NCBI RefSeq assembly: GCF_024206495.1
Contig: NZ_JAMBPQ010000004.1
Location: 186,001 to 250,000, forward strand
Direction of reading: 5' to 3'
Origin: Paraburkholderia sp. CNPSo 3272
GTDB taxonomy: Bacteria > Pseudomonadota > Gammaproteobacteria > Burkholderiales > Burkholderiaceae
Length of the DNA stretch: 64,000 bases
The translations under genes and the position numbers were made by a program. The notes beneath the pieces were generated by a model. It worked only from the letters and a program-made list of their open reading frames with translations, had not been told where the DNA came from and made no database searches. Each line of letters starts with the position of its first letter. Within the stretch, counting starts at the first letter, position 1. This document shows positions 23,931-35,221 of this stretch, piece by piece.

Positions 23931-24716
23931 GTGAAAGCCATTACCTCACGCGACAATCCGCTCTACAAGCGCCTGAAGGCGCTCGCCGGCTCGACGCATC
24001 AACAGCGGCGCAGCCATCAGGCCTTGCTCGAAGGCTTCCATCTTGCGAGCGCGTGGCTCGACGGCGGCACGCAGCCCGAGTACTGCGTGGTGACCGAAGG
24101 CGCGCTCACGCATGAAGAAGCGCGGGCGATCGTCGCCCGCGTGGACGAGCGCCGTGTGATTACACTGCCCGATGCGCTGTTCGGGCAGCTCTCGAACGTC
24201 GTTCACGGCGTAGGGCTGCTGCTGCTCGTCGATATGCCTGAAGCACAGTTGCCCGAGCGCGTCGCATCGACGTGCCTCGTGCTCGACGGATTGCAGGATG
24301 CCGGCAACGTCGGCTCGATCCTGCGCAGCGCGGCGGCGGCCGGCATCGACACGGTGTTCTGCACGCCGGGTACGGCCTATGTGTGGTCGTCGAAGGTGCT
24401 GCGCTCGGCAATGGGCGCGCATTTTCTCCTGCAGGTCTACGAGAACGTGGAGGCCGAAGCGCTCGTCGAGATGCTCGGCGTGCCGGTCGTCATCACCGAT
24501 TCGCATGGCGCGCAGGCGATCGACGAGGCCGATCTCGCGGGCCAGGTCGCGTGGGTGTTCGGCAACGAAGGAGCGGGCGTCTCGCAGGTTTGGCGCGACG
24601 CGGCCGCGCTGCGCGTGACGATTCCGCAGCCGGGCGGCATGGAGTCGCTCAACGTCGCGGCGGCGGCGGCCGTGTGTGTGTTCGAGCAATGCCGGCAGCA
24701 GCGGCATGCGCGCTAA
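23931..24716 (+). CDS. TrmH-family (SpoU) RNA 2'-O-methyltransferase
   Basis: SAM-dependent methyltransferase that acts on rRNA or tRNA ribose. The 261 residues have an N-terminal substrate-binding domain (DNPLYKRLKALAG) and the knotted SPOUT domain with the motifs LDGLQDAGNVGSILRSAAAAGI, VFGNEGAGVS and the C-terminal PGGMESLNVAAAAAVCVFE. GTG at 23931 is taken as start because MKAITSRDNP matches family N-termini; an upstream GTG at 23874 would add 19 unlikely residues. Exact target nucleotide cannot be told. Confidence 0.92.
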   Translation: MKAITSRDNPLYKRLKALAGSTHQQRRSHQALLEGFHLASAWLDGGTQPEYCVVTEGALTHEEARAIVARVDERRVITLPDALFGQLSNVVHGVGLLLLVDMPEAQLPERVASTCLVLDGLQDAGNVGSILRSAAAAGIDTVFCTPGTAYVWSSKVLRSAMGAHFLLQVYENVEAEALVEMLGVPVVITDSHGAQAIDEADLAGQVAWVFGNEGAGVSQVWRDAAALRVTIPQPGGMESLNVAAAAAVCVFEQCRQQRHAR

Positions 24717-24736
24717 CGCTCGCGCGAGCGAACAGT

Positions 24737-24765
24737 AAAAAAGCCCGCTCAGATGCGGGCTTTTT
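24737..24765. terminator. Bidirectional terminator closing the lpx superoperon and ppsR
   Basis: AAAAAGCCCGC and GCGGGCTTTTT form an 11-bp stem around a 6-7 base loop between convergent genes; T-runs are present on both strands. Confidence 0.9.
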
Positions 24766-24783
24766 CGTTTCAGGCCGGGCGTT

Positions 24784-25599
24784 TCAATACGAGGGCTTGT
24801 CGATGCGGATTTCCTGCAGGATCGTCGTGGCGATCTCCTCGATCGACTTATGCGTCGACGAGAGCCACTTGATGCCTTCGCGCCGCATCATCGCCTCGGC
24901 TTCGTTGACCTCATAGCGGCAGTTTTCCAGCGCGGCATACTTGCTGCCCGGGCGCCGCTCGTTGCGGATCTCGGTCAGGCGCTGCGGATCGATCGAGAGG
25001 CCGAAAATCTTCGTGCGATGCGAAAGCAAGGCATTCGGCAACTTGCCGCGCTCGAAATCGTCCGGGATGAGCGGGTAATTCGCGGCCTTCACGCCGTACT
25101 GCATCGCGAGATAGAGGCTCGTAGGCGTCTTGCCGCTGCGCGACACGCCAACGAGGATCACGTCGGCGTCGGCGAGGTTGCGGTCGGACTGGCCGTCGTC
25201 GTGCGCGAGCGAGAAGTTGATCGCCTCGATACGGTTCTTGTATTCGTCGGTGTCGGCGTTCTGGTGGCCGCGACCCATGGCGTGGCTCGACTTGAGTTCC
25301 AGCTCCTGCTCGAGCGGTTCCACGAAGGTCTGGAACATGTCCATCACGAGCGCATTCGCGCGCTTGACGATCTCGTTCGAGTTGCTGTCCACGAGCGTCG
25401 TGAACACGATCGGACGGCGGCCTTCCTGCACGGCGGCTTCGTTGATCTTCTCCGCGGTCGAGTAGGCCTTTTCGGACGAATCGACAAAAGGCACGCGCAC
25501 GAGGCGGAATTTCTGGTCGAACTGCGACAGGATCGAATGCGCGAAAGTTTCGGCAGTGATCCCGGTACCGTCGGAGACGATGAATACGGTAGGCGGCAT
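24784..25599 (-). CDS. ppsR: PEP synthase regulatory protein (bifunctional kinase/pyrophosphorylase, DUF299)
   Basis: Switches PEP synthase off by ADP-dependent phosphorylation of a Thr next to its catalytic His, and on by phosphorolysis. The 271 residues start with FIVSDGTGITAETFAHS and contain the P-loop-like VGVSRSGKTPTSLYLA. ATG at 25599 gives the family start MPPTVFIVSDGTG; the open frame extends upstream but that part has no similarity to the family. It is divergent from its target ppsA. Confidence 0.96.
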   Translation of the reverse strand: MPPTVFIVSDGTGITAETFAHSILSQFDQKFRLVRVPFVDSSEKAYSTAEKINEAAVQEGRRPIVFTTLVDSNSNEIVKRANALVMDMFQTFVEPLEQELELKSSHAMGRGHQNADTDEYKNRIEAINFSLAHDDGQSDRNLADADVILVGVSRSGKTPTSLYLAMQYGVKAANYPLIPDDFERGKLPNALLSHRTKIFGLSIDPQRLTEIRNERRPGSKYAALENCRYEVNEAEAMMRREGIKWLSSTHKSIEEIATTILQEIRIDKPSY

Positions 25600-25999
25600 C
25601 GGTTGAGGCTGGGTACGTGAGCTGCAGGGCCGCTCGGGACAGGCTTGGGCGCCCGGAAAGCCCCGTCCGGCGGTACCGAGGGGCAATTCTCGCCGCCTGG
25701 CACAAATTCCAGAGTCGGCACGGTAGAATAGCGGCAACCTGTTGGATAAGCAATTGCAGTGCAACCGCGCCAAACGGCCGCCTATCGCGGCGCATTCTGG
25801 TGTCAATTTGCAGCGATTCCATCTAACTACATGGAATCGCACGCATCTTCCTGCTTTTCCATTGAATGGGACCTCGTTCGCGCCGAGTGAGCGATTGTTT
25901 CTCCAACAGGTTGCGCAAGACGCGATCCGCCTCCAATGGGCGGACCGCGTTCGAGCCCACTTGCGCAATCGTGAATTTTTTTCACACTTAGGGGCTTGT
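25600..25999. other. ppsR/ppsA divergent intergenic region
   Basis: Four hundred bases with markedly lower GC than the flanking genes. No gene is supported in it. A TAGAAT hexamer at 25723-25728 could be a plus-strand -10 but has no good -35. The promoters of both genes must lie here. Confidence 0.5.
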
Positions 26000-28399
26000 A
26001 TGACTAACACCGTTGCCAAGGATCAGGCGTATGTAGTGCCTTTCGAGCAGTTGCGGATGACCGATGTCGAGATCGTGGGCGGCAAGAACGCCTCGCTCGG
26101 CGAAATGATCAGCCAGTTGGCTGAGGCAGGCGTGCGAGTGCCCACGGGCTTCGCGACGACCGCGCTCGCGTTCCGCGACTTCCTGAAACATAACAACCTG
26201 ACCGAACGGATCGCCGCTCGTCTGGAGACGTTCGACGTCGACGACGTGAAGGCGCTGGCCGAAGCCGGCAAGGAGATCCGTCAATGGATCGTCGACGCGC
26301 CGCTGCAGCCGAAACTCGAAGCGGAAATCCGCGCCGGTTTCGAGACGCTGCAGAACGGTTCGCCGTCCGAGCTGTCGTTCGCCGTGCGTTCGTCGGCAAC
26401 GGCGGAAGACCTGCCCGACGCATCGTTTGCCGGTCAGCAGGAAAGCTACCTCAACGTGGTCGGCATCGAAGACGTGCTCGATCGCCTCAAGCACGTGTTC
26501 GCGTCGCTCTACAACGACCGCGCCATTTCCTATCGCGTCCACAAGGGCTTCACCCACGCCGAAGTCGCGCTGTCGGCTGGCGTGCAGCGCATGGTCCGTT
26601 CGGACCGCGGCGCCGCAGGCGTGATGTTCACGCTGGACACGGAATCGGGCTTCAAGGACGCCGTCTTCATCACGTCGAGCTACGGCCTCGGCGAAACGGT
26701 CGTGCAGGGGGCAGTGAATCCGGACGAGTTCTACGTCTTCAAGACCACGCTCGCTCAGGGCAAGGCTCCGATCATCCGCCGCTCGATCGGCTCGAAGCTC
26801 ATCAAGATGGAATTCACGCAGCCCGGCGAGCCGGGCCGCGTGAAGACGGTCGACGTCTCGCACGAACAGCGCAACCGCTTCTCGATCACCGACGAAGACG
26901 TGATCGAACTGGCCAGGTATGCCGTCATCATCGAGAAGCACTACCAGCGTCCGATGGACATCGAGTGGGGCAAGGACGGCCTCGACGGCAAGATCTTCAT
27001 TCTCCAGGCGCGTCCTGAGACCGTGAAGAGCCAGGCCGCCGGCAAGATCGAGCAGCGCTTCAAGCTCAAGGGCCAGTCGCAGGTGCTCGCAACGGGCCGC
27101 GCTATCGGCCAGAAGATCGGCGCGGGCCGCGTGAAGGTAATTCACGATCCGTCCGAAATGGAACGCGTGCAGCCGGGCGACGTGCTGGTCGCCGACATGA
27201 CCGACCCGAACTGGGAGCCGGTGATGAAGCGCGCTTCGGCGATCGTCACGAACCGTGGCGGCCGTACCTGCCACGCGGCGATCATCGCGCGCGAACTGGG
27301 CGTGCCGGCCGTGGTGGGCTGCGGCGACGCGACCGACGTCCTGAAGGACGGCGCGCTCGTGACGGTTTCGTGCGCGGAAGGCGACGAAGGCCGCATCTAC
27401 GACGGTTTGCTGGAAACCGAAGTCAGCGAAGTGCAGCGTGGCGATCTGCCGGCCATTCCGGTCAAGATCATGATGAACGTCGGCAACCCGCAACTCGCGT
27501 TCGACTTCTCGCAGCTGCCGAATGCGGGTGTTGGCCTCGCGCGTCTCGAGTTCATCATCAACAACAACATCGGCGTGCACCCGAAGGCGATTCTCGAGTA
27601 CCCGAATGTCGACGCGGACCTGAAGAAGGCCGTGGAAAGCGTGGCACGCGGTCACGCCTCGCCGCGCGCGTTCTACGTCGACAAGCTCACGGAAGGCATC
27701 GCCACGATCGCGGCGGCGTTCTATCCGAAGCCCGTGATCGTGCGCCTGTCGGACTTCAAGTCGAACGAGTACAAGAAGCTGATCGGCGGTTCGCGCTACG
27801 AGCCGGACGAAGAAAACCCGATGCTGGGTTTCCGCGGCGCGTCGCGTTACATCGCCGAGGACTTCGCGCAGGCGTTCGAAATGGAGTGCCTCGCGCTCAA
27901 GCGCGTGCGTGAAGAAATGGGTCTCTCGAACGTCGAGATCATGGTGCCGTTCGTGCGTACGCTCAAGCAGGCGGAGCGCGTGGTCGGCCTGCTCGAGAAG
28001 TTCGGCCTCAAGCGCGGCGTGAACGACCTCAAGCTGATCATGATGTGCGAAGTGCCGTCGAACGCGATTCTCGCCGAAGAGTTCCTGCAGTATTTCGACG
28101 GCTTCTCGATCGGCTCGAACGACCTCACGCAGCTCACGCTCGGCCTCGACCGGGACTCGGGCATGGAACTGCTGGCCGTCGACTTCGACGAGCGCGATCC
28201 GGCCGTGAAGTTCATGCTCAAGCGCGCGATCGAAACGTGCCGCCGTCTGAACAAGTACGTCGGCATCTGCGGTCAGGGCCCGTCTGACCATCCGGACTTC
28301 GCCCAGTGGCTCGCGGAAGAGGGCATCGCTTCGATCTCGCTGAACCCGGATTCGGTTGTCGAGACGTGGCAGCAACTGGCGAAGGCGCAGTCGAAGTAA
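26000..28399 (+). CDS. ppsA: Phosphoenolpyruvate synthase
   Basis: Converts pyruvate, ATP and water to PEP, AMP and phosphate for gluconeogenesis. The 799 residues hold the N-terminal ATP-grasp domain ([33 protein letters not shown]), the central phosphohistidine domain with [21 protein letters not shown] (catalytic His, regulatory Thr two before it) and the C-terminal PEP-binding barrel ([34 protein letters not shown]). ATG at 26000 ([15 protein letters not shown]). Confidence 0.98.
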   Translation: MTNTVAKDQAYVVPFEQLRMTDVEIVGGKNASLGEMISQLAEAGVRVPTGFATTALAFRDFLKHNNLTERIAARLETFDVDDVKALAEAGKEIRQWIVDAPLQPKLEAEIRAGFETLQNGSPSELSFAVRSSATAEDLPDASFAGQQESYLNVVGIEDVLDRLKHVFASLYNDRAISYRVHKGFTHAEVALSAGVQRMVRSDRGAAGVMFTLDTESGFKDAVFITSSYGLGETVVQGAVNPDEFYVFKTTLAQGKAPIIRRSIGSKLIKMEFTQPGEPGRVKTVDVSHEQRNRFSITDEDVIELARYAVIIEKHYQRPMDIEWGKDGLDGKIFILQARPETVKSQAAGKIEQRFKLKGQSQVLATGRAIGQKIGAGRVKVIHDPSEMERVQPGDVLVADMTDPNWEPVMKRASAIVTNRGGRTCHAAIIARELGVPAVVGCGDATDVLKDGALVTVSCAEGDEGRIYDGLLETEVSEVQRGDLPAIPVKIMMNVGNPQLAFDFSQLPNAGVGLARLEFIINNNIGVHPKAILEYPNVDADLKKAVESVARGHASPRAFYVDKLTEGIATIAAAFYPKPVIVRLSDFKSNEYKKLIGGSRYEPDEENPMLGFRGASRYIAEDFAQAFEMECLALKRVREEMGLSNVEIMVPFVRTLKQAERVVGLLEKFGLKRGVNDLKLIMMCEVPSNAILAEEFLQYFDGFSIGSNDLTQLTLGLDRDSGMELLAVDFDERDPAVKFMLKRAIETCRRLNKYVGICGQGPSDHPDFAQWLAEEGIASISLNPDSVVETWQQLAKAQSK

Positions 28400-28499
28400 G
28401 CGCGGTGCCGAGGGCGTTAATCCTCGGCGCATGCCAAGCTTGATGCAGCTTCCCTTGCGTCACTGCACGCTGCGGAAAAAAGTGTCAGCTTCGTGCTAT

Positions 28500-28527
28500 A
28501 ACACCCCGGTCTATCCGGGGTGTTTTA
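28500..28527 (+). terminator. Terminator after ppsA
   Basis: ACACCCCGG and CCGGGGTGT form a 9-bp stem around TCTAT, followed by TTTT. Confidence 0.85.
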
Positions 28528-28542
28528 CTTTGGGAGGTCGTC

Positions 28543-29028
28543 GTGGGTCCGCATGGTTTGTTCTGGTGGATTGCCGCTGGCGTGCTCATCGTCGCCGAGC
28601 TGATGACCGGTACGTTCTACCTCTTGATGATCGCGCTCGGCTTTCTTGCCGGCGCGCTCGGCTATGAGTTCGGCGCGCCGCTCGACGTGCAGCTGATTAT
28701 CGCGGCAGCGGTCGGCCTCGCCGCCGTGGTCACGCTGCGGCGCTCGCGTTTTGGCCGCCGCCGGCGCATGACCGACGCCTCGAGCGATCCGGGCGTGAAC
28801 CTCGATATTGGCGCGACACTTGCTGTCGCCGCATGGCGCGACGGCCGCGCGCGCACGATGTATCGCGGCGCCGAATGGGACGTCGAACTCGCGCCTGGCG
28901 AGCCCGAAGATGCGCCTCTCTATGAAATCAAGGCGGTGCGCGGCAGTTGCCTCGTCGTTGCGGCGAAGCGCGAGCGGCGCGAGGCTGATACGCCCGGCAC
29001 CGCTCGCGACGGCGCGCGTCACGCGTGA
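28543..29028 (+). CDS. NfeD-family membrane protein (short form)
   Basis: Protein of 161 residues with two or three hydrophobic helices (to about residue 70) and a C-terminal OB-like domain (LDIGATLAVAAWRDGRARTMYRGAEWDVEL). Short NfeD proteins pair with SPFH proteins, and the next gene is one, so they probably form a membrane complex involved in membrane quality control or microdomain organisation. GTG start at 28543 with GGGAGG eight bases before it. Confidence 0.88.
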   Translation: MGPHGLFWWIAAGVLIVAELMTGTFYLLMIALGFLAGALGYEFGAPLDVQLIIAAAVGLAAVVTLRRSRFGRRRRMTDASSDPGVNLDIGATLAVAAWRDGRARTMYRGAEWDVELAPGEPEDAPLYEIKAVRGSCLVVAAKRERREADTPGTARDGARHA

Positions 29029-29083
29029 CCGGCCGGATTCAAATCACACCAACACACCACACAGAAGCGAACGGAGGTCCCGT

Positions 29084-30043
29084 ATGCAAGTCCCAGTCGT
29101 CGGCCTGATTCTGCTCGTGATCGTCGTCGTGCTGATCGCGCAGACCATCAAGATCGTGCCGCAACAGCATGCCTGGGTGCTCGAACGGCTTGGGCGCTAC
29201 CACGCCACGCTCACGCCGGGGCTGACGATCGTGCTGCCGTTCGTGGATCGCGTGGCCTACAAGCACGTGCTCAAGGAGATTCCGCTCGACGTGCCCAGCC
29301 AGGTCTGCATCACGCGCGACAACACGCAGCTACAGGTCGATGGCGTGCTGTACTTCCAGGTGACCGACCCGATGAAAGCGTCGTACGGCTCGAGCAATTT
29401 TGTGTTCGCGATCACGCAGCTTTCGCAGACTACGTTGCGCTCGGTGATCGGCAAGCTCGAACTCGACAAAACCTTCGAGGAACGCGACTTCATCAACCAT
29501 AGCGTCGTGTCGGCGCTCGATGAAGCTGCATCGAACTGGGGCGTGAAGGTGCTGCGCTACGAAATCAAGGATCTCACGCCGCCGAAGGAAATCCTCCACG
29601 CCATGCAGGCGCAGATCACCGCGGAGCGCGAAAAGCGCGCGCTCATCGCGGCCTCGGAAGGGCGCAAGCAGGAACAGATCAACCTGGCCGCCGGGGCGCG
29701 CGAGGCGGCGATCCAGAAGTCGGAGGGCGAGCGTCAGGCGGCGATCAACCAGGCGCAGGGCCAGGCGGCCGCCATTCTCGCGGTGGCCGAGGCGAACGCG
29801 CAGGCCATCCAGAAGGTCGGCAACTCGATCCAGGCGCACGGCGGGATGGACGCCGTCAATCTCAAGGTGGCCGAACAGTACGTGAATGCCTTCGCCAATC
29901 TGGCGAAGCAGGGCAATACGCTGATCGTGCCGGGCAACATGGGTGACCTGAGCACGATGATCGCTTCGGCGCTAACGATCGTGAACCGCGCGGGCCTGCG
30001 CGAGGGGCAGATCAGCGGGGCGGGGGCGACGAAGGGCGCGTGA
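29084..30043 (+). CDS. SPFH/Band 7 (stomatin-like, QmcA type) membrane protein
   Basis: One N-terminal membrane helix (VVGLILLVIVVVLIAQTI) followed by a Band 7 domain (QQHAWVLERLGRYH ... DNTQLQVDGVLYFQVTDP) and a long Ala/Glu/Gln-rich coiled coil (about residues 175-260) for oligomerisation; 319 residues. Starts at ATG 29084 with GGAGG. The preceding NfeD gene is its expected partner. An open frame that extends upstream belongs to the NfeD gene's other frame. Confidence 0.93.
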   Translation: MQVPVVGLILLVIVVVLIAQTIKIVPQQHAWVLERLGRYHATLTPGLTIVLPFVDRVAYKHVLKEIPLDVPSQVCITRDNTQLQVDGVLYFQVTDPMKASYGSSNFVFAITQLSQTTLRSVIGKLELDKTFEERDFINHSVVSALDEAASNWGVKVLRYEIKDLTPPKEILHAMQAQITAEREKRALIAASEGRKQEQINLAAGAREAAIQKSEGERQAAINQAQGQAAAILAVAEANAQAIQKVGNSIQAHGGMDAVNLKVAEQYVNAFANLAKQGNTLIVPGNMGDLSTMIASALTIVNRAGLREGQISGAGATKGA

Positions 30044-30063
30044 GCGCCCAGGCTGGCGGAAAC

Positions 30064-30093
30064 GACAACGGGCCGCGTGAGCGGCCCGTTGTC
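30064..30093. terminator. Perfect hairpin between SPFH gene and smpB
   Basis: A perfect 13-bp stem (GACAACGGGCCGC / GCGGCCCGTTGTC) with a GTGA tetraloop between convergent genes. T-runs are short, but position and strength fit a two-way terminator. Confidence 0.75.
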
Positions 30094-30115
30094 CATCTGG
30101 ACGACTCCGGAAGAA

Positions 30116-30562
30116 TCAGGTGGCCGAGCGCATCAGGCGCGCCTTTTCGCGCTCCCAGTCGCGCTTTTTCTCGGTTTCGCGCTTGTCGTGCAGCTTCTTG
30201 CCCTTGGCGAGGCCGATCTCGCACTTCACACGGCCGCCTTTGTAGTGAAAGTTCAGCGGCACGAGCGTGAAGCCGCGCTGCTCGACCTTGCCGATCAGCT
30301 TGTCGATTTCCTCGCGACGGAGCAGCAGCTTGCGGATGCGCGTGGGGTCCGGCTGGATGTGCGTCGAAGCCTCGGGCAGCGGGCTGATGTGCGTGCCGAT
30401 CAGGTAGAGCTCGCCGTCCTTGATCACGACATAGCTTTCCTTGATATTGGCCCGCCCGGCGCGCATTGCCTTGACTTCCCATCCTTCCAGCACGAGCCCA
30501 GCCTCGTGGCGCTCTTCGATGAAGTAATCGAAGAACGCTTTTCTGTTGTCGATGATGCTCAT
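30116..30562 (-). CDS. smpB: SsrA-binding protein SmpB
   Basis: Binds tmRNA and brings it to stalled ribosomes for trans-translation. The 148 residues show the OB-fold core ([23 protein letters not shown]) and the basic C-terminal tail ([25 protein letters not shown]) that enters the mRNA channel. ATG at 30562 ([13 protein letters not shown]) is preferred to an in-frame TTG at 30583. Confidence 0.97.
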   Translation of the reverse strand: MSIIDNRKAFFDYFIEERHEAGLVLEGWEVKAMRAGRANIKESYVVIKDGELYLIGTHISPLPEASTHIQPDPTRIRKLLLRREEIDKLIGKVEQRGFTLVPLNFHYKGGRVKCEIGLAKGKKLHDKRETEKKRDWEREKARLMRSAT

Positions 30563-30664
30563 AGGAAAATGGGATTGGCCCAACTCGTTTAAAATTACGA
30601 TTTTAGCAAAGCGGGCTCCCGAAAGCCCGTAGCGCTTTCACCCTAGCCACGCATTGCGCAATTT

Positions 30665-31102
30665 ATGGCGGATGTCCAGAAAACCGTGTTGATTCGCCAT
30701 TCGGCGGAACAAATGTTCGACCTCGTCACCGACGTCGCCGACTACCCCAACTTCCTGCCGTGGTGCGGCGGCGTCGAGATTCGCCGTCAGGACGAGAGCG
30801 GCATGGAGGCGAAGATCGACATCAACTTCAAGGGCATCAAGCAACACTTCGCCACGCGCAACTCGCAAAAGCGGCCCGAGCGCATCGACATGGAATTCGC
30901 CGATGGCCCGTTTCGCAGGTTCACGGGCTACTGGCGTTTCACGCCGCTGCGCGCCGACGCCTGCAAGATCGAGTTTGCGCTGCATTACGAGTTTTCAAAC
31001 ATCATTCTCGAGAAGCTCATCGGGCCAGTGTTCCATCACATCGCGAACACCTTCGTCGAGTCCTTCGTGAAGCGCGCCGACCAGCGCTACGGCAAGCCAT
31101 GA
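30665..31102 (+). CDS. ratA: RatA-family START/coenzyme Q-binding-like protein
   Basis: Small START-fold protein (145 residues) of the group that includes E. coli RatA/YfjG and mitochondrial Coq10. VLIRHSAEQMFDLVTDVADYPNFLPWCGG is the typical N-terminus. It is named a ribosome-association toxin in E. coli, but a ubiquinone-related role is as likely for the family. Encoded divergently from smpB and overlapping the RnfH gene (ATGA), an arrangement also known from E. coli. Confidence 0.9.
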   Translation: MADVQKTVLIRHSAEQMFDLVTDVADYPNFLPWCGGVEIRRQDESGMEAKIDINFKGIKQHFATRNSQKRPERIDMEFADGPFRRFTGYWRFTPLRADACKIEFALHYEFSNIILEKLIGPVFHHIANTFVESFVKRADQRYGKP

Positions 31103-31431
31103 GCGCGAAACTTTCCGTCGACGTCTGCTACGCGCTGCCGGATGCGCAGACGCTCATCAGCATCGAGATGCCCGCGGGCGCGACCGTCCAGCAGGCCATT
31201 GACGCGAGCGGTATTCTCGCGCGCCATCCCGAGATCGATCTGGCGAAGCTCAGGGTGGGCGTGTACGGCAAGCTCAAGCCGCTCGACACCGTGCTCGCCG
31301 ACCACGACCGCGTGGAGATCTATCGGCCGCTGATCGTCGACCCCAAGATGGCGCGCCAGCGCCGCGTCGACAAGACCCGCAAGGAAGGCTCGATCGAAGG
31401 GCGCAAGTGGTTGCCCAAGGACTCGCGCTAG
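31099..31431 (+). CDS. RnfH-family (UPF0125) ubiquitin-like protein
   Basis: Protein of 110 residues with a beta-grasp fold: VDVCYALPDAQTLISIEMP, then LRVGVYGKLKPLDTVLADHDRVEIYRPLIVDPK, the family hallmark, and a basic tail. Function is not established. Translationally coupled to the RatA-like gene by a four-base overlap. Confidence 0.92.
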   Translation: MSAKLSVDVCYALPDAQTLISIEMPAGATVQQAIDASGILARHPEIDLAKLRVGVYGKLKPLDTVLADHDRVEIYRPLIVDPKMARQRRVDKTRKEGSIEGRKWLPKDSR

Positions 31432-31472
31432 AGGTTCGAGCCGGGTTGCCACCGATTTGACGCACAAACGTA

Positions 31473-31504
31473 ATGGGCGGGACAGCTTGCGCTGTCTCGC
31501 CCAT
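31473..31504. terminator. Bidirectional hairpin between RnfH gene and DMT transporter
   Basis: A 14-bp stem with one G-U pair (ATGGGCGGGACAGC / GCTGTCTCGCCCAT) and a TTGC loop, between convergent genes. Confidence 0.75.
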
Positions 31505-31528
31505 TCGGCATTTTGCGGCCCGGCGCGC

Positions 31529-32581
31529 TCAGGCGATGGTCGTGCGGCCGTTTTGCTTCGCGTCGACGTTGGGTTGCGCAAGGCGGCTTTCGTTGCCGAT
31601 GCCCGGCAGATCGCCGTTCGGCACGATGCCGTCGCCGTGCGCGGTGTCTTCCGGACCGCCCGAATGCTGGCGTACCGACCAGCTTACGCCCGCCACGAGC
31701 AGCATGATCGCCGCGATTTCCAGCCCGCGCGGCAGCCGGTGATCGTAAATAAAGCCATAGAGCAGGGCGAACAGCGTCTCGAACACGATCATCTGACCCG
31801 AGAGCGTGAGCGGCAAGCGCTTGGCGGCGGCGTTCCAGAGTCCGTTGCCGAGCCACGAGGCGCCGATCGCGAGCACGAGATTCAACTGCCAGAACGTGGT
31901 CCAGCGGCCTGCGGCCACGGTTTCCTGCATCCAGTGCGACGGCACGAGGAGAATGCCGAGCCAGAGCAGGCCGCCGAGTGCACCCGTGACCACGCCCCAG
32001 AGCACCGACCATTCGTTGCCGCTGAAGTGCGCATGGCGCTGCAGATAACGAGCGTTTTCGACCGCGAACCAGGTCCAGCACACGAGGGCGCCCACGGCGC
32101 AGCCGATGCCTGCAATACGTGTGAGGACGCTCGCACCGCCTGCGTCGCTCGTCGCGGTGAACACGTCCACGTTAATGCAGACGATGCCGGCCGCGATCAT
32201 GGCAAGCGGCAAGATCAGACGTGACAGCGGCACGGCGCCATGATCGCGGCGGCCGAGCAGCGTGACCGTGACGGGCAGCACGCCGACGATCAGCGAGGCC
32301 GGCGCGATGCCCACCAGATGGATCGCGCTCGCGAGAAACAGGTAATAGAGCACGTTGCCCATCAGCGCGAGTTTCACGAGCGCGACGAGATCGGCACGCG
32401 TCATGCGCGGCCAGCCCCGGCGCAGCATGGGCACGAGCGCGGCGAGCGAGACGAGCCCATACATCGCGTAGCGGCCCGCGCTCAGGAGCAATGGCGAGAA
32501 CTCCGCCAGTTGCCGGGGCACGACGAACACCGTTCCCCATAACGCGCCGGCGAGCACGCCGTACAACACACCACGCTGCAT
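31529..32581 (-). CDS. DMT-superfamily (EamA-like) efflux transporter
   Basis: Inner-membrane protein of 350 residues with about ten hydrophobic helices in two halves, beginning GVLYGVLAGALWGTVFVVPR. Substrate cannot be read from the sequence. The ATG at 32581 is chosen because AGGAGG precedes it at normal spacing and the membrane domain starts at once; the open frame upstream adds 32 polar residues. Stands alone, opposite to guaB. Confidence 0.88.
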   Translation of the reverse strand: MQRGVLYGVLAGALWGTVFVVPRQLAEFSPLLLSAGRYAMYGLVSLAALVPMLRRGWPRMTRADLVALVKLALMGNVLYYLFLASAIHLVGIAPASLIVGVLPVTVTLLGRRDHGAVPLSRLILPLAMIAAGIVCINVDVFTATSDAGGASVLTRIAGIGCAVGALVCWTWFAVENARYLQRHAHFSGNEWSVLWGVVTGALGGLLWLGILLVPSHWMQETVAAGRWTTFWQLNLVLAIGASWLGNGLWNAAAKRLPLTLSGQMIVFETLFALLYGFIYDHRLPRGLEIAAIMLLVAGVSWSVRQHSGGPEDTAHGDGIVPNGDLPGIGNESRLAQPNVDAKQNGRTTIA

Positions 32582-32817
32582 TCGTATTGCCTCCTGAAAC
32601 TTCGGGCGGCCCAGGCGGGCCGTTTTGACACGACGGCCCGAAGCATAACTGGAGGCGTGCGCGGCCGTCTTGTTCAATCCTGCAGCGTGCGTGGGATATT
32701 CGGGTCGGACGCGTGCATGCCAGCACGGCTTGCGCCGACAGGGCCGGAGCGTGGAAATAATCCCGAAAACGGCGCTAAGCTACTGTTAGCGCTGATGATT
32801 TCCAGGGCGCTATCGCG

Positions 32818-34310
<1,493 letters not shown>

Positions 34311-34316
34311 ATCCCG

Positions 34317-35042
34317 ATGAAGCCGCTGCTGCGCGTGCTGCTGATTGTCGATGCGTTGACGTTGCTGGGGTTCGGCGTGCTGTTCGTTCTCACGCCCTGG
34401 ACCCTCGTCTACAACGCTTTGCAACTGGTGCAAACGCAGCCGGCGCTCGTTGGGCAGGCTTTCGGCGTGGTGTTGCTGGGTTTCGCGTGGCTCGCGCTGC
34501 GCGCGGCCTTCCACGGGGAGATGACGGTGCCGGTGGGCCGCACCGTGGGGCACGTCAACTGGATTGCCGGCGTGCTGATGCTGGTCTGGCTGATCGGCGT
34601 GCGTAGTCCGCAGCTCACGGGCTTCGGCCAGTTAGTGGCTGGCGCGGTGGGTGTCTGGCTGATCGTCCTCGGGTTGGGCGGTGCGCGGCTGGCGGGTTTG
34701 GTGCGCAAGCGCGAGAGAACCACGCCGGCCGAAGCCGACGCGCAGCGGCGCGAAGCACGCGAGGCTCGCAAGGCCGCCAAGGCGCGGCGCGAGGAGCCGG
34801 TGACGTACGCGAAGCCCAGCGCTCCGCGAACGTCGTGGAGCGGTGCACGTGAACCGAACCGGCCCGCGGCGCCGGTCGAGCCTGTGGTCGAAGTTCCGAC
34901 CGTGACGCCTGCGGCGGTCCCGCCGGTTGCGCCCCGTCCGTCGCCGGTTACGCCGCCTGCCAGCCCGGCTCAAGCTCAGGAGGCGCGCCAGGCGGCTCGC
35001 GACGAAGCGGCCGACGCACCGAGGCCGCCGCTGCGTGGCTGA
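34317..35042 (+). CDS. Small integral membrane protein with Pro/Ala/Arg-rich tail, unknown function
   Basis: Protein of 241 residues that I cannot assign to a function. Four hydrophobic helices (about residues 5-27, 46-66, 78-97, 104-128) are followed by a low-complexity, basic then proline-rich C-terminal tail of about 110 residues. It starts six bases after the guaB stop, so it is probably cotranscribed with guaB and guaA. The tail is likely cytoplasmic by the positive-inside rule (RKRERTTPAEADAQRREAR). Confidence 0.75.
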   Translation: MKPLLRVLLIVDALTLLGFGVLFVLTPWTLVYNALQLVQTQPALVGQAFGVVLLGFAWLALRAAFHGEMTVPVGRTVGHVNWIAGVLMLVWLIGVRSPQLTGFGQLVAGAVGVWLIVLGLGGARLAGLVRKRERTTPAEADAQRREAREARKAAKARREEPVTYAKPSAPRTSWSGAREPNRPAAPVEPVVEVPTVTPAAVPPVAPRPSPVTPPASPAQAQEARQAARDEAADAPRPPLRG

Positions 35043-35221
35043 GGCCGCGTGCAAACCCGGCCTCCCAAACAGCAGACGCAGTGCGCCCGAAGCACACCCG
35101 AACTTGCGCCACCCGGTGCCGCCGTAGCACGGCGCTCCGGTCCTGATGAATTCACGCTGTGCGCGTTTGAACTGTCGCGCGGCTTTCCGTATCCGTTCTT
35201 TTTTAGGTCTCGTCCGCAGCC

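Noticed and set aside
25600..26019. N-terminal extension of ppsR to 411 residues
   Set aside because: The family starts at MPPTVFIVSDGTG; the extension is in the divergent promoter region and has no similarity to the family.
25988..28432. 814-codon minus-strand frame antisense to ppsA
   Set aside because: Shadow of ppsA, same reasons.
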